Assembly: GCA_034926785.1 (NCBI GenBank)
Contig: JAYFQU010000020.1
Span: 1-64,000 of the forward strand
Source of the DNA: UBA7703 sp034926785
GTDB taxonomy: Bacteria; Bacillota; Clostridia; Christensenellales; CAG-138
Direction: 5' to 3'
Length of the DNA: 64,000 nt
Both the position numbers and the translations under genes were made by a program. The notes beneath the pieces were generated by a model. The model was not told the DNA's origin. It searched no databases and worked only from the letters and a program-made list of their open reading frames with translations. This document shows positions 32,322-42,100 of the stretch, one piece after another. Each line of letters begins with the position of its first letter. Position 1 is the first letter of the stretch.

Positions 32322-32699
32322 TTATGCCTTTTCGGGAACACCGATATACTGCGAATTGCCAAATGCGAGAATGCAGTAGAAGATGATGCTCAGGAAGATG
32401 AGGCCGACCGCAAAACCGCCGCTCTTGCCAAAGGCTTTTGCGAGCTTCACCATCGTGATGATCAGGAACACAATGTTCGCAATCGGGATTAACAGGAACA
32501 AGAATTTCCAGCCGTTGCCCCATGTGATCTTAAAGAGCACATAGAGATTGTAGAACGGGATGATTGCCGCCCAACCGGGCTCGCCGGCTTTCTGGAAGAT
32601 TTTCCACATCGCAATGATGCCGAGGATGCCGATCGCAAGACTCAATAGCGTTACGCCCGGACTTGCCTGATAACCATAATCATAATTCCAGTTCTCCAT
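32322..32699 (-). CDS. DUF5684 small membrane protein
   Basis: 125 residues, three to four membrane helices, with the family motifs WKIFQKAGEPGWAAIIPFYNLYVLFKITWG, IPIANIVFLIITMVKLAKAFGKSGGFAVGLIFL and FGNSQYIGVP. Function unknown; similar proteins are often near signal peptidases or secretion genes. GGGAGG precedes the ATG at 32699. A decayed relative lies just upstream on the same strand at 32845-33165. Confidence 0.87.
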   Translation of the reverse strand: MENWNYDYGYQASPGVTLLSLAIGILGIIAMWKIFQKAGEPGWAAIIPFYNLYVLFKITWGNGWKFLFLLIPIANIVFLIITMVKLAKAFGKSGGFAVGLIFLSIIFYCILAFGNSQYIGVPEKA

Positions 32700-32730
32700 A
32701 TTAAATACCTCCCTTCTTTATGGTAACTTG

Positions 32731-32739
32731 AGTATACCA
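32731..32739 (-). promoter_or_regulatory. extended -10 promoter of the DUF5684 gene
   Basis: Minus strand TGGTATACT (extended -10), about 32 bases before the start codon; no good -35. Confidence 0.5.
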
Positions 32740-32844
32740 CTTTTATAAAAAAAGAAAAGATTGAACTGTGAGTTCATCACGGAAACGGCCGGGTGCAAGA
32801 ACGGCTGAATCCGGAACGGCTATTTTCTCAGGAACGAACGGACC

Positions 32845-33165
32845 TTCCGCTCGCGGGAACGCCGAGATAACAAGCATCGCCAAGGGACAGAATCGTAGCA
32901 GATATAATGCAGAAGAATAGGAGCCCAAAAGCAAACCACGGGCTCTTGCCGAACGCTCTCGCGAGCTTAAATTATGCGATGACGACATTGACAACCGGGA
33001 TGAAGATTGCAAGTGGCAGCCGGTCGTGTCTTCATGCTATTTTAAACGTCAAATACTGGCTGTAAAACGGGGCAACCGCGCCGCGGTCGTGCTTGAGCGC
33101 TTTGCCATAGACGATCCTTACAACCATCAGGCCAAAAATGGAAAACATCAGCACCGGATATGGAT
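32845..33165 (-). pseudogene. decayed DUF5684 paralogue
   Basis: Translating the minus strand gives, in order, VLMFSIFGLMVVRIVYG, GAVAPFYSQYLTFKIA then a stop, IFIPVVNVVIA then a stop, FKLARAFGKSPWFAFGLLF and LGDACYLGVPA. Each piece aligns with the intact DUF5684 protein at 32322-32699 (WAAIIPFYNLYVLFKI, LIPIANIVFLI, VKLAKAFGKSGGFAVGLIF, FGNSQYIGVP). At least two in-frame stops and a frame change break it. A tandem duplicate that has died. Confidence 0.8.
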
Positions 33166-33319
33166 CGCTGTGCACCCTCTATCAATACATACGGATCCAG
33201 GCACAATGCCAATCCACGTTATAGCTCCTCCTCATTGTGATTGGTATGGAGTCTATCATCATACAACAAACGTTGCGCCATAACGGGTTTACCATTCGGC
33301 TTGTACTGTATTGGTTGGG

Positions 33320-33348
33320 TAATAGACAAAAGCTGAAATAATAGACAA
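33320..33348. repeat. 19-bp-period TAATAGACAA doublet
   Basis: TAATAGACAA at 33320-33329 and again at 33339-33348, period 19. On the other strand it reads TTGTCTATTA, sharing CTATT with the doublets at 2070 and 18837. It lies just upstream of the promoter at 33357, so an operator is an alternative reading. Confidence 0.4.
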
Positions 33349-33356
33349 GGGATGCA

Positions 33357-33384
33357 TTGACAACAATCCTAAATTGCGTATGCT
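33357..33384 (+). promoter_or_regulatory. promoter of the 33425 membrane protein gene
   Basis: TTGACA (33357-33362), 16-base spacer, TATGCT (33379-33384). Confidence 0.65.
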
Positions 33385-33424
33385 GTAGGTATCCTATCAA
33401 AATGATCCGGTCAGGAGGCACATC

Positions 33425-34066
33425 ATGTCCGCATATTCCATCAGTGCGCTGGAGATCTTGCGAAATCCCGCGCTCACTCTCAAATGGTATGTCGTACCTA
33501 TGCTGCTCGTCGTCATGTATATCTACAACAAGGAGATTTCGGCGAAGAACTGGAACGTTGTACTCGGCGGCGCGGCGCTCTGGGGCATGGATTTATTCAA
33601 CGAAATCTGGAACAGCATCGTTTTTCACGCGACGGGATTCGCGCCCGTCTGGGGTACGCCGATGGGCGTCGGGGACACCGCGCTGCTGCTCCTGATCGGC
33701 TACAACATCGAGATTTCGTTCATGTTCGCGATGATGGGCGTCGTCGTCTGCCTTACGCTGCCAAAGGATCCCAAGGCGAAGATTCTCGGCGTCAACAACC
33801 GCGTGTTTATGGCGGTGGTCTACACCACGCTCGCGGTTATCATCGAATGCTTCCTCAACTACGCGGGCCTGCTCACCTGGGAGTATCCCTGGTGGAGCCG
33901 CACCGCGCCCTATCTTGTCTGGCTCGTCGGTTATCTGCCGTTCTTCACGATGGCGTTCGTGGTGCACGACATGAAGCAGATGAAAAACAAGCTGATCACG
34001 CTCGGTATCATCTTCGGCGTGGATATTCTCTCTCTGTTCATCTTTGGTTTGATGGGCTGGATGTAA
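33425..34066 (+). CDS. uncharacterised membrane protein
   Basis: 213 residues, six to seven hydrophobic helices, with charged/aromatic loops (NKEISAKNWN, NEIWNSIVFHATGFAPVWG, NYAGLLTWEYPWWSR). I do not recognise the family. The conserved-looking WGMDLFNEIWN and YNIEISFMFAMMG segments put acidic residues inside helices, as in enzymes or channels. Its own promoter lies 40 bases upstream with GGAGGCACATC before the ATG. It is followed by another small membrane protein gene. Confidence 0.75.
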   Translation: MSAYSISALEILRNPALTLKWYVVPMLLVVMYIYNKEISAKNWNVVLGGAALWGMDLFNEIWNSIVFHATGFAPVWGTPMGVGDTALLLLIGYNIEISFMFAMMGVVVCLTLPKDPKAKILGVNNRVFMAVVYTTLAVIIECFLNYAGLLTWEYPWWSRTAPYLVWLVGYLPFFTMAFVVHDMKQMKNKLITLGIIFGVDILSLFIFGLMGWM

Positions 34067-34186
34067 TCGCGGAAAGGGCTTTCAAACGATACCATTTTTC
34101 TGGCGTCTCCCGTCGAAACCGGCTGACTGCGTGAATTTGGAGCGGCGTTATTTGCTGTTTACACGAGGATCCAAAAGGAGGCAGGC

Positions 34187-34471
34187 ATGAAAAAGGAATC
34201 CATCATTCAAATTTCGATTGGCGCTGCTCTATTGCTGATTGCGGCGCTGCTTGAGCTCGTTGCGTTGAAGGGCGGGCGGGTCGACCCTTGGCTGCCGGTC
34301 ATCTTTGGCGCAATCGCCGTCCCGATCATATTTCCTCCGGTGATTCGCTGGGCGCATGAAACGAAGCAAACCCATCAAGCACTCTCTATCGGGGTGATTG
34401 TTTTTCTGGCGATCTGGGCACTCTTGTGGATTACATATATCATTCTGACGATCCTTGGCGTAGCAAAATAA
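34187..34471 (+). CDS. small three-helix membrane protein, unknown
   Basis: 94 residues with three hydrophobic helices (IGAALLLIAALLELVAL, LPVIFGAIAVPIIF, ALSIGVIVFLAIWALLWITYIIL) separated by short basic loops. AAAAGGAGG before the ATG is strong. No family recognised. Its terminator is the one split and duplicated by the R2 element at 34490. Confidence 0.7.
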   Translation: MKKESIIQISIGAALLLIAALLELVALKGGRVDPWLPVIFGAIAVPIIFPPVIRWAHETKQTHQALSIGVIVFLAIWALLWITYIILTILGVAK

Positions 34472-34489
34472 CCGGTGAACACAAACAAA

Positions 34490-34738
34490 GGACACTCCCG
34501 GGGAGCGTCCTTGAGGCCGCCCAAAAACGAGTTTTTTGACGGGATAACCGCTCTTTGCCTCTCGTCCTCCGGACTCCGAACGGCAAAGAGCTGCGCAGCA
34601 ATCGCCCGATTCCGGGCGATCCGTCACGGTGGCAAAGCCACCGAGGCCGGAATCGATGGGTTAAGGGCTACGGCCCTTAACAATCCCGGGACTTTTTTTG
34701 GCAGACCGATGGACACTCCTTGGGAGTGTCCTTTTTCG
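34490..34738. repeat. R2 element between near-identical terminator hairpins
   Basis: A 21-nt hairpin (GGACACTCC, GGAG, GTCC) stands at 34490-34510 and, with three changes, at 34711-34731; only the right copy is followed by TTTTT. The 200-bp body between them is a full R2: left end TTGAGGCCGCCCAAAAACG and TTTTTTGACGG, long hairpin CCGCTCTTTGCC/GGCAAAGAGC, hairpin ATCGCCCG/CGGGCGAT, hairpin GGTGGCAAAGCCACC, segment GGAATCGATGGGTTAAGG, hairpin TTAAGGGC/GCCCTTAA, right end GGGACTTTTTTTGGCAGACC. Confidence 0.9.
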
Positions 34739-34750
34739 CGCGGTAAAGAG

Positions 34751-35521
34751 CTAGAGGGAGATGCCAAATAGTTGCATCGCGTTTTGATAAGTCGCCTCGG
34801 CGGCTTCGGAAACGGTGATGCCGCGCACCTTGGCGAGCATCTCGAGCGTGAAATGAATCAGAAGCGGACTGTTGCGCTCCCCCCTGTGCGGCTCCGGTGT
34901 CATATAGGGGCAGTCGGTCTCGATGACGAGCCGCTCCAGCGGCAGCTTTTCCGCGATTGCACGCTGCTTGGTTGCGTTCTTAAATGTCAGCGCGCCGCCA
35001 AAGGCGATGTATAAGCCCATATCGATATACCGGACCGCGTCCTCATAGCTGCCGGAGTAGCAGTGCAGCACGCCGCCCAGCCGCCCTCGCCGCGCGGAGA
35101 GCATCGCCATCACGTCTCCGTGCGCCTCGCGGTCGTGGACGATGACCGGTTTGTTTGCGGCGATTGCCATGTCCAGTTGGTTGGCAAACGCTTCGCGCTG
35201 TGCTTCCCGCGGGGAGAAGTCGTAGTGATAGTCCAGTCCGATTTCGCCGACGGCGACTATTTTTTTGTGCTCAAGCGCGCGCTCTACGCGCAGCAGATTG
35301 GTGTTATCCGCCTTGCTCGCGCTGTGCGGGTGGATGCCGGCGCTGCCGTAGACGGAGTCATACAGCAGCGTGAGCGCCTGCACCTTGGGGATGTCCTCGG
35401 CCTCGACGCAGGCCTCCACAAAGCCGCAAACGCCCGCCTCGGGAAACGAGGCGATCAGCGCGTTACGGTCTGGCTCAAACTGGTCGTCGAGCAGGTGTGC
35501 GTGTGTGTCAAATAGCTTCAT
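34751..35521 (-). CDS. tatD: TatD family metal-dependent hydrolase/DNase
   Basis: 256 residues. TIM-barrel metallohydrolase: metal-binding DTHAHL at the N-terminus, GIHPHSA, the catalytic VGEIGLDYH, KPVIVHDREAHGDV, HCYSGS and ETDCPYMTPEPHRGERNSP. Members cleave DNA 3' ends or act as other phosphatase/deacylase types. Start ATG 35521. Third gene of a metG-GNAT-tatD operon on the minus strand; the metG-tatD association is widespread in Bacillota. Confidence 0.94.
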   Translation of the reverse strand: MKLFDTHAHLLDDQFEPDRNALIASFPEAGVCGFVEACVEAEDIPKVQALTLLYDSVYGSAGIHPHSASKADNTNLLRVERALEHKKIVAVGEIGLDYHYDFSPREAQREAFANQLDMAIAANKPVIVHDREAHGDVMAMLSARRGRLGGVLHCYSGSYEDAVRYIDMGLYIAFGGALTFKNATKQRAIAEKLPLERLVIETDCPYMTPEPHRGERNSPLLIHFTLEMLAKVRGITVSEAAEATYQNAMQLFGISL

Positions 35522-35543
35522 GTTGCGTCTTTCTGCTCCTGCG

Positions 35544-36092
35544 TCACTGCGCCTCAACAAGGTCGCAATCCATCAGAATCTCGTCAAAATAGCGCTCGCC
35601 AACGTGGATGCGCCCCTTGTGCCGCCCGATTTCAGTGAAGCCGAAACGTCGGTAGAGCGCGATGGCGCGGCTGTTTTCGGCGTGCACCTCCAGCGAGAGC
35701 GTACGGAGTAAGCCGGTGCCTTTTGCAAAGTCGATCATCGCCTGCATGGCGATGGAGCCGATGCCGAGGTGCCAGTAGGCGCGCTTGATGGAGATCGAAA
35801 CCCCGCCGACATGCGAGATGCGCTTTCTCACCGCGCCGCGAACATCGCAGACCAATACGATTTCGCCGTCCACCACGCCAAGGAACATCTTTGTGTTCGG
35901 CGCGTTCAGCGTTCCGCTGATCCAGTCGCGCTCGCCTTCCAGCGTGAGGCCGTCGATGCCGTTCTCGTCCGCAAGCAGAAAATCGGTTTCTCCGCCGACA
36001 ACCTTGAGAAAGTTCAGCAGCTCTTCCGCGTCCTCCGGCGTCGGGTCGCGCAAAATCAGCACTCTCCCGTCCTTGAGCGAATATTCCGTCAT
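35544..36092 (-). CDS. GNAT family N-acetyltransferase
   Basis: 182 residues with the GNAT fold: N-terminal RDPTPEDAEELLNFL, core VGGVSISIKRAYWHLGIGSIAMQAMIDFAK (acetyl-CoA loop R-x-x-x-x-G-I-G), and LEVHAENSRAIALYRRFGF. Close in pattern to RimJ/RimL- and YhhY-like acetyltransferases. Substrate unknown. It lies between metG and tatD with gaps of about 28 and 22 bases, so it is co-transcribed. Confidence 0.9.
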   Translation of the reverse strand: MTEYSLKDGRVLILRDPTPEDAEELLNFLKVVGGETDFLLADENGIDGLTLEGERDWISGTLNAPNTKMFLGVVDGEIVLVCDVRGAVRKRISHVGGVSISIKRAYWHLGIGSIAMQAMIDFAKGTGLLRTLSLEVHAENSRAIALYRRFGFTEIGRHKGRIHVGERYFDEILMDCDLVEAQ

Positions 36093-36120
36093 ATGCGTTC
36101 TCCCGTCTGTTCGGAGGAGA

Positions 36121-38112
36121 TCAGCGAACCTTGAGTCCGCTCGCCATCGGCGCAAGTGTGGTCAGCGCAGAGAGATTCACGTCCGCTTCGTCGGATGCGC
36201 AGAGGATCATGCCCCTGCTTTCCACGCCGCAGAGCGTGACCGGCTTGAGGTTCGCGACCAACACCACCGTCTTGCCGACAAGGTCTTCCGGCGCGTACCA
36301 CTGCTTGATGCCGGAGACAACCGTGCGCGTCTCTTCGCCAACCTCGATGGTGAGCTTGAGCAGCTTTTTGCTCTTCTTGATCTCCTCGGCTGCAACCACC
36401 TTGGCCAACCGGAGGTCGATCTTGGCAAAGTCGTTATACTCGATTTCCGGCAGGGGGGCGTCTTCGTCCGGTTCTTCCGCCTTTGCCGGCTCGGCTGGGG
36501 CCTTCGTCTCTGCAGGGGCGGCCGCAGCCTTCGCCTTTTCCGCCTCCGCGGCGAAGAAGGCCAGCTCCGCTTCCGTGTCGATACGGGGGAAGAGCGCCTC
36601 GCCCTTGTGCACCACGCTGCCAGGGACGCTGCCGCCCCAGACGAGGGAGGCATAGTCCGCCTGTGCGGTATTCACGCCGAGCTGGGCAAACATCTTCTGC
36701 GGTGTGCTAGTCAGGAACGGCACGAGCAGAATTGCGACAATGCGAAGACTCTCAGCGAGGTTATACAAAACGGTCTTGAGCCGCTCCTGACCGGCCTCGC
36801 TTTTGGCGAGCGTCCAGGGGGCGGTGACGTCGATATATTTGTTGCAGGCGTTGACAAGCTTCCAAATCTCCGCCAGCGCATCGGGAATGTGCAGCTCGCT
36901 CATCTGCGCGTCCACCTTCGCGGACAGCTCGCTTGCGAGGGAGACGAGCGCGGCGTCCTCGTCCGCAGCGGCGGCGGGGGCGGGCAGCACGCCGCCGAAA
37001 TATTTGTCGATCATTGCGACCGTGCGGCTCAACAGGTTGCCGAGGTCGTTGGCGAGGTCGGTATTGATCCGCGCAATCAGCGCTTCGTTGGAGAACGTGC
37101 CATCCGAGCCGAACGGTACCTCACGCAGGAGAAAGTAGCGAATCGCGTCCACGCCATAGCGCGCGCAGAGCTGGACGGGATCGACCACATTGCCCTTCGA
37201 CTTGCTCATCTTGCCGCCGTCCAGTACGAGCCAGCCGTGGCCGAAGACCTGCTTGGGCAGCGGTTCACCAAGGGCCATGAGCATAATCGGCCAGATGATG
37301 GTATGGAAGCGCACAATCTCCTTGCCGACGATATGCACATCCGCCGGCCAGAACTTGCGGTAGAGCGAATCGTCTTCGCTTCCCCACCCAAGCGCGGTAA
37401 TATAGTTGCTTAATGCGTCCAGCCAGACATAGACGACGTGTTTTCCATCAAAATCGACTGGTATTCCCCACGTAAAGCTGGTTCTGCTCACGCAGAGATC
37501 CTCTAGCCCCGGCAGAAGAAAGTTTTGCAGCATCTCGTTCGTGCGGCTGTTGGGCTGGATAAACGTTGGGTTGTCCTTGATGTATTGAATCAGGCGGTCG
37601 GCATATTTCGAAAGACGGAAGAAATAGCTTTCCTCCTCCACCAGCTCAACGGGGCCGCCGCAGTCCGGGCAGACGCCGCCTGCTTCCTCCACCTGGCGGT
37701 CAAGCCAAAAGCTCTCGCAGGGGGTGCAGTAGCGACCGGTGTATTTCGACTTGTAGATATCGCCCTGATCATAGAGCTGTTTAAACATCTTTTGCACGGC
37801 CTTGACATGGTAGTCGTCCGTGGTGCGGATGAACTTATCATAGGAGATATCCAGCAGCTTCCAGAGATCCTTGAATCCCGCGACGATCTCATCCACATAT
37901 TGCTGCGGGGTGACGCCCGCCGCCTTGGCTTTGCGCTCGATCTTCTGGCCATGCTCGTCCGAGCCGGTCAAAAAGAAGGTCTCATAACCGCGCTGACGCT
38001 TGTAGCGGGCGATGGCGTCCGTCGCGACGGTGCTGTAGGCGTGCCCGATGTGCAGGTTCGCGCTCGGATAATAGATGGGTGTGGTGATGTAAAATGTCTT
38101 TTTCTCGTCCAT
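36121..38112 (-). CDS. metG: methionyl-tRNA synthetase
   Basis: 663 residues. Class I synthetase: HIGH motif in NLHIGHAYST, zinc-binding CTPCESFWLDRQVEEAGGVCPDC, KMSKSKG motif, anticodon-binding helical domain, an acidic/Ala-rich linker (~520-555), and a C-terminal tRNA-binding OB domain (KIDLRLAKVVAAEEIKKSKKLLKLTIEVG). Charges tRNA-Met. Start ATG 38112 follows GGGAGGAAGAG; an in-frame ATG-less extension upstream has no support. Expression is controlled by the T-box leader at 38148-38421. Confidence 0.97.
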   Translation of the reverse strand: MDEKKTFYITTPIYYPSANLHIGHAYSTVATDAIARYKRQRGYETFFLTGSDEHGQKIERKAKAAGVTPQQYVDEIVAGFKDLWKLLDISYDKFIRTTDDYHVKAVQKMFKQLYDQGDIYKSKYTGRYCTPCESFWLDRQVEEAGGVCPDCGGPVELVEEESYFFRLSKYADRLIQYIKDNPTFIQPNSRTNEMLQNFLLPGLEDLCVSRTSFTWGIPVDFDGKHVVYVWLDALSNYITALGWGSEDDSLYRKFWPADVHIVGKEIVRFHTIIWPIMLMALGEPLPKQVFGHGWLVLDGGKMSKSKGNVVDPVQLCARYGVDAIRYFLLREVPFGSDGTFSNEALIARINTDLANDLGNLLSRTVAMIDKYFGGVLPAPAAAADEDAALVSLASELSAKVDAQMSELHIPDALAEIWKLVNACNKYIDVTAPWTLAKSEAGQERLKTVLYNLAESLRIVAILLVPFLTSTPQKMFAQLGVNTAQADYASLVWGGSVPGSVVHKGEALFPRIDTEAELAFFAAEAEKAKAAAAPAETKAPAEPAKAEEPDEDAPLPEIEYNDFAKIDLRLAKVVAAEEIKKSKKLLKLTIEVGEETRTVVSGIKQWYAPEDLVGKTVVLVANLKPVTLCGVESRGMILCASDEADVNLSALTTLAPMASGLKVR

Positions 38113-38147
38113 GGTTCTCTTCCTCCCCAAACTTGGTTAATACAAAA

Positions 38148-38421
38148 TGAAAAAACGCATGTCGCCCTCGTGTAAGGACGACACGCGAAAAAACCGCACT
38201 GCCGCTGGTAGACCACCTTACTTCCCCGTCGAACCGGAGGGCATAAGTTTCCGCTGTATCGGGCGGAGACCCGCCGCGGCTGAGGCGAATGGAGCGTTCA
38301 CCGCGAGGAGCTCGGGAGCCATGTTCGGCAAGGGCGCGATTTCGGGCTTTCACCTGACCCCGAATCTCTCTTCAAACGCGCGGCTAACCTACTCTTTCCG
38401 TCGTTGCTCATATAGTCCACA
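38148..38421 (-). promoter_or_regulatory. T-box leader of metG
   Basis: On the minus strand the leader shows Stem I features (GGAAAGAGTA near the 5' end, AGAGAGATTCGGGG, GGTGAAAGCCC distal loop), a candidate specifier ATG in GAACATGGCTC (methionine), a T-box-like AAGGTGGTCTACCAGCGG, and an intrinsic terminator: stem GCGTGTCGTCCT/AGGGCGACATGC followed by GTTTTTTC (38148-38185). Uncharged tRNA-Met would favour the antiterminator. The T-box core deviates a little from AGGGTGGNACCGCG. Confidence 0.85.
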
Positions 38422-38422
38422 T

Positions 38423-38452
38423 AGCGTATCACCGCGCCCCTGAATTTGTCAA
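38423..38452 (-). promoter_or_regulatory. promoter of the metG leader
   Basis: Minus strand TTGACA (38447-38452), 18-base spacer, TACGCT (38423-38428). Good -35, weak -10. Confidence 0.55.
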
Positions 38453-38459
38453 GGCAAGG

Positions 38460-38488
38460 TTGTTATTCTTGCACGATCGTGCTAAGAT
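38460..38488 (+). promoter_or_regulatory. promoter of pth, divergent from metG
   Basis: TTGTTA (38460-38465), 17-base spacer, TAAGAT (38483-38488). Confidence 0.6.
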
Positions 38489-38527
38489 AGGTTGTCTTTG
38501 TATCAGGATTTTGTTGGAGTGAAAAGT

Positions 38528-39118
38528 ATGTTTGTCATCGCCGGACTCGGCAACCCTGGCTTGCTCTATCAGCGCTCGCGTCACAACGCGGGCTTTCAGG
38601 CGCTGGATGTGATTGCCGACGAGCTGCATATCCGCGTCGTCAAACGGGGCTTTAGCGGCATCTATGGCGAGGGGGTCTATCAGGGTGAACGGGTCGTTCT
38701 GGTGAAACCTGCCACCTATATGAATCTCTCCGGCGATTGTATCCAGGCGCTGCTGCATTTCTATAAGTGCCCTGTGGAGCGGCTCATCGTGCTGTATGAC
38801 GACATCGAACTGCCCGTCGGCTCCCTCCGTATCCGCGAGAAAGGCAGCGCGGGCACGCACAACGGCATGCGCTCCATTATCGCCTGCGTGGGCAGCGAGA
38901 ACTTTCCGCGGATCCGCATCGGCGTGGGCGACCGCGCGGGCGGCAAGGATCTAAAGGATCATGTGCTTGGCAAACCCGGCAAAGAGGAACAAAAACAATT
39001 GGAAAACGCCTTTTGCGACGCGGCGGGCGCGGCAAAGCTCATTTTAGAAGGAAACCTGCAGGAAGCGCAGGCAAGATATAACAAACGACACATCGGCGGG
39101 GCAAAGGCGGAGGAATAA
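38528..39118 (+). CDS. pth: peptidyl-tRNA hydrolase
   Basis: 196 residues. Releases peptides from stalled peptidyl-tRNAs. Motifs: GLGNPGLLYQRSRHNAGFQALD (catalytic His), LVKPATYMNLSGD, LYDDIELPVGSLRIREKGSAGTHNGMRSI. Start ATG 38528 with TTGGAGTG upstream. It precedes mfd by 40 bases, the conserved pth-mfd order of Bacillota. Confidence 0.97.
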   Translation: MFVIAGLGNPGLLYQRSRHNAGFQALDVIADELHIRVVKRGFSGIYGEGVYQGERVVLVKPATYMNLSGDCIQALLHFYKCPVERLIVLYDDIELPVGSLRIREKGSAGTHNGMRSIIACVGSENFPRIRIGVGDRAGGKDLKDHVLGKPGKEEQKQLENAFCDAAGAAKLILEGNLQEAQARYNKRHIGGAKAEE

Positions 39119-39158
39119 GGTCGCCTGCGCCTCGAAGTTACGGACGAACGGGGGACGC

Positions 39159-42100
39159 TTGACGCCGGGAATGGATCAAAATAGAATATTGGGCTTATTG
39201 GACACCGCGAATGACTACCGGCGCATGCAGGATGCACTGGAGGGGGGCAAAGGCCCGGTCGCGGCGTTTGGCGTTGCCGCAAACGCCAAGGCACACCTCT
39301 GCGCATCGCTCGCCCGCCGGCGGCAGGTGCTGTTTGTCACCGCTACGGACACAGCGGCGACGCAGCTATGCGAGAGCGCGCGGCTTTTTGGCGTGCGCGC
39401 GGAGCTGTTTTTGGCGCGGGAGACGCCCTTGACGTATGTCCACGCCGCCTCCGGCGAGGGCAGGAGCGCCCGTATCGCAGCCCTGACCACCCTGCTCGAC
39501 GGCGAACCCTGCGTGGTTGCGGCAACCGCCGCCTCTCTCATGCAGGCGCTTGCCCCCAAGGGCGCGTTTGCCCAGAGCCGGATTCACGTGAAGGTTGGCG
39601 ATGAACTTGGACCGCGCACGCTGGTCGAGCGGTTGGTTTCCGCTGGTTATGAGCGCGTGGAGATGGTGGAAGGGCGCGGCCAGATTGCCGCGCGCGGAGA
39701 CCTTGTGGATGTGTTTGCCCCTGGCGAGGAATTTCCGGTTCGTATCGAGTTCTTCGGCGACGAGATTGACCAGATGCGCTTTTTCGACGCGGTGAGTCAG
39801 CGCAGCGTCGAACAGGTGCGCGAGGTGCTCGTTCGCCCCGCGCTGGAGACGCCGCAGCCAAAGGAACTCACACAAAAGGCGCTTAAGAGAATTGGAGGCC
39901 GCGCGGGGCTGAGCGATCAGGAGGATGCCTGGAGCGCTGGGACCTCCAGCGTCGGCGGTGATGTTCTGATTCCGCTTCTCTACAAAAAGACGGAGACGCT
40001 GCTGGACTATCTGGACGAGCACGCGATCCTTGTGCTTGACGAGGCGCTGCTGATCGACGAGGCGCTGCGCACCGAGCAGATTCGCTTTGCGGAGACGGTG
40101 CAGTCCATGCTGGAGCGGGAGGAAGGCCTGCCGGAACAGGGCGCGCTGGAACGCAGCGCAAACGAGACGCTGGAGCGGCTGCATACGGATCGCACGGCGC
40201 TTCTTTATGCGCTCTCGCGTACACATCCGCAGTTTGCGCCAAAGGAGATCGTCTCTCTGGAGTCGCGCGGCGCGCCGCAGTTTATGGGCGCATTTGATGA
40301 GATTGCGCGCGAGATCTCCCGCCTGAACGCCGCGGGGGAGAAGACCGTCATCTACGCGGGGGAACAGACCGAGGAGCTGATTCGAAATCTTGCCGAATAT
40401 GGCGCGAAGGCTGAGGCGGTGGGCGAATTGCCCGCGGAACTGGCGGCGGGAAAGACCCTGGTTCTGCCGGGCCAGCTCGCAAGAGGATTTTCGTATCCTC
40501 AGCTGAAGCTCAACATCTACACCGAGTATGAGGTGACGGGGCGCACCGAGCGCGCGGTGAAGCGCAGCCGGACGAAGAAGGGGCTTTCGTTCTCCGAGCT
40601 TTCCGTGGGCGACTATATCGTGCACGAAGCGCATGGTGTCGGCCGGTTTGTCAAGGTTGAGGCGCTAAGCGTGCAGGGCAACACGCGAGATTATCTGCTC
40701 ATCGAATACCGCGGCGGAGACCGGCTCTATATCCCGACCGATCAGCTCGACCGCGTGCAGAAATATATCGGCGGCGGGGAGGACGAAGTAGCGCCCCCGC
40801 TGAGCAAGCTCGGCGGCGCGGAGTGGACAAACCGCGTCAACAAGGCGAAAAGTGCGGCCAAGAAGCTCGCGGTCGATCTCGCGGCGCTGTATGCCGAGCG
40901 GGCGAATGCCGTCGGCTTTGCGTTCTCCAAAGACACCGCGTGGCAGAGAACCTTCGAGGAGCGTTTTCCCTATGAACTCACGCCCGACCAGAAACAGAGC
41001 ATGGAGGAGATCAAGGCGGATATGGAACAAATCCGCCCCATGGATCGCCTGCTCTGCGGAGACGTTGGCTACGGAAAGACGGAGCTGGCGCTGCGGGCGA
41101 TCTTTAAGGCGATTCAAGATGGAAAACAGGCGGCGCTGCTGGTGCCGACCACCATCTTGGCGCAGCAGCACTATAACACCATGTGCTCCCGTTTTGCCGA
41201 TTTTCCGGTGAAGGCGGCGTGCCTCTCACGCTTCCAGACCCCAAAGGAGCGGGAACAGATCAAAAAGGCGCTTGCCGAGGGGAGAATCGACGTGGTCGTC
41301 GGCACCCATGCGCTGCTCGCAAAGGATGTGCGATACAAAGCGCTGGGATTGCTGGTGATTGACGAGGAGCACCGCTTTGGCGTGAACCATAAAGAGCAGA
41401 TCAAGGCGATGAAGAAAACCGTTGATGTGCTCACGCTCACGGCGACGCCGATCCCGCGGACGCTGAATATGTCCATGACCGGCATTCGGGACATCAGCGT
41501 GATTGAGACCCCGCCGGAGGCGCGTTACCCCGTGCAGACATTTGTGCTGGAGTATACCGACGCGCTGGTGAAGGACGCGCTCTCCCGCGAGGTCGCAAGA
41601 AAGGGGCAGGCGTATGTGGTCTCCAACCGCGTGCAGAGCATGGAGCAGACCGCACGCAAGCTCGAATCCCTCGTGCCGGAGGCGCGGATCAACATCGCCC
41701 ATGGACAGATGGGAGAGACCCAACTGGAGAATGCTATGCTGGACTTTTTGGAGCAGCGCACGGACGTGCTCCTATGTTCCACCATCATAGAAAGCGGACT
41801 GGATATTGGCAACGCAAACACGATGATTGTGCTGGAGGCGGATAAGATGGGGTTAGCACAGCTTTATCAGCTGCGCGGCAGGGTCGGGCGCTCCAACCGC
41901 ATCGGATATGCATATTTTACGGTCCAGAGCGGCCGCGTGATGAATGAGAAGGCGGCAAAACGGCTCATGGCGATCCGGGAATTTACGCAGTTTGGCGCGG
42001 GGTTCCAGCTCGCGATGCGGGATCTTGAGATTCGCGGCGCAGGATCTCTGCTTGGCGCGGAGCAGCACGGGCATATCACGGATGTTGGATACGAATACTA

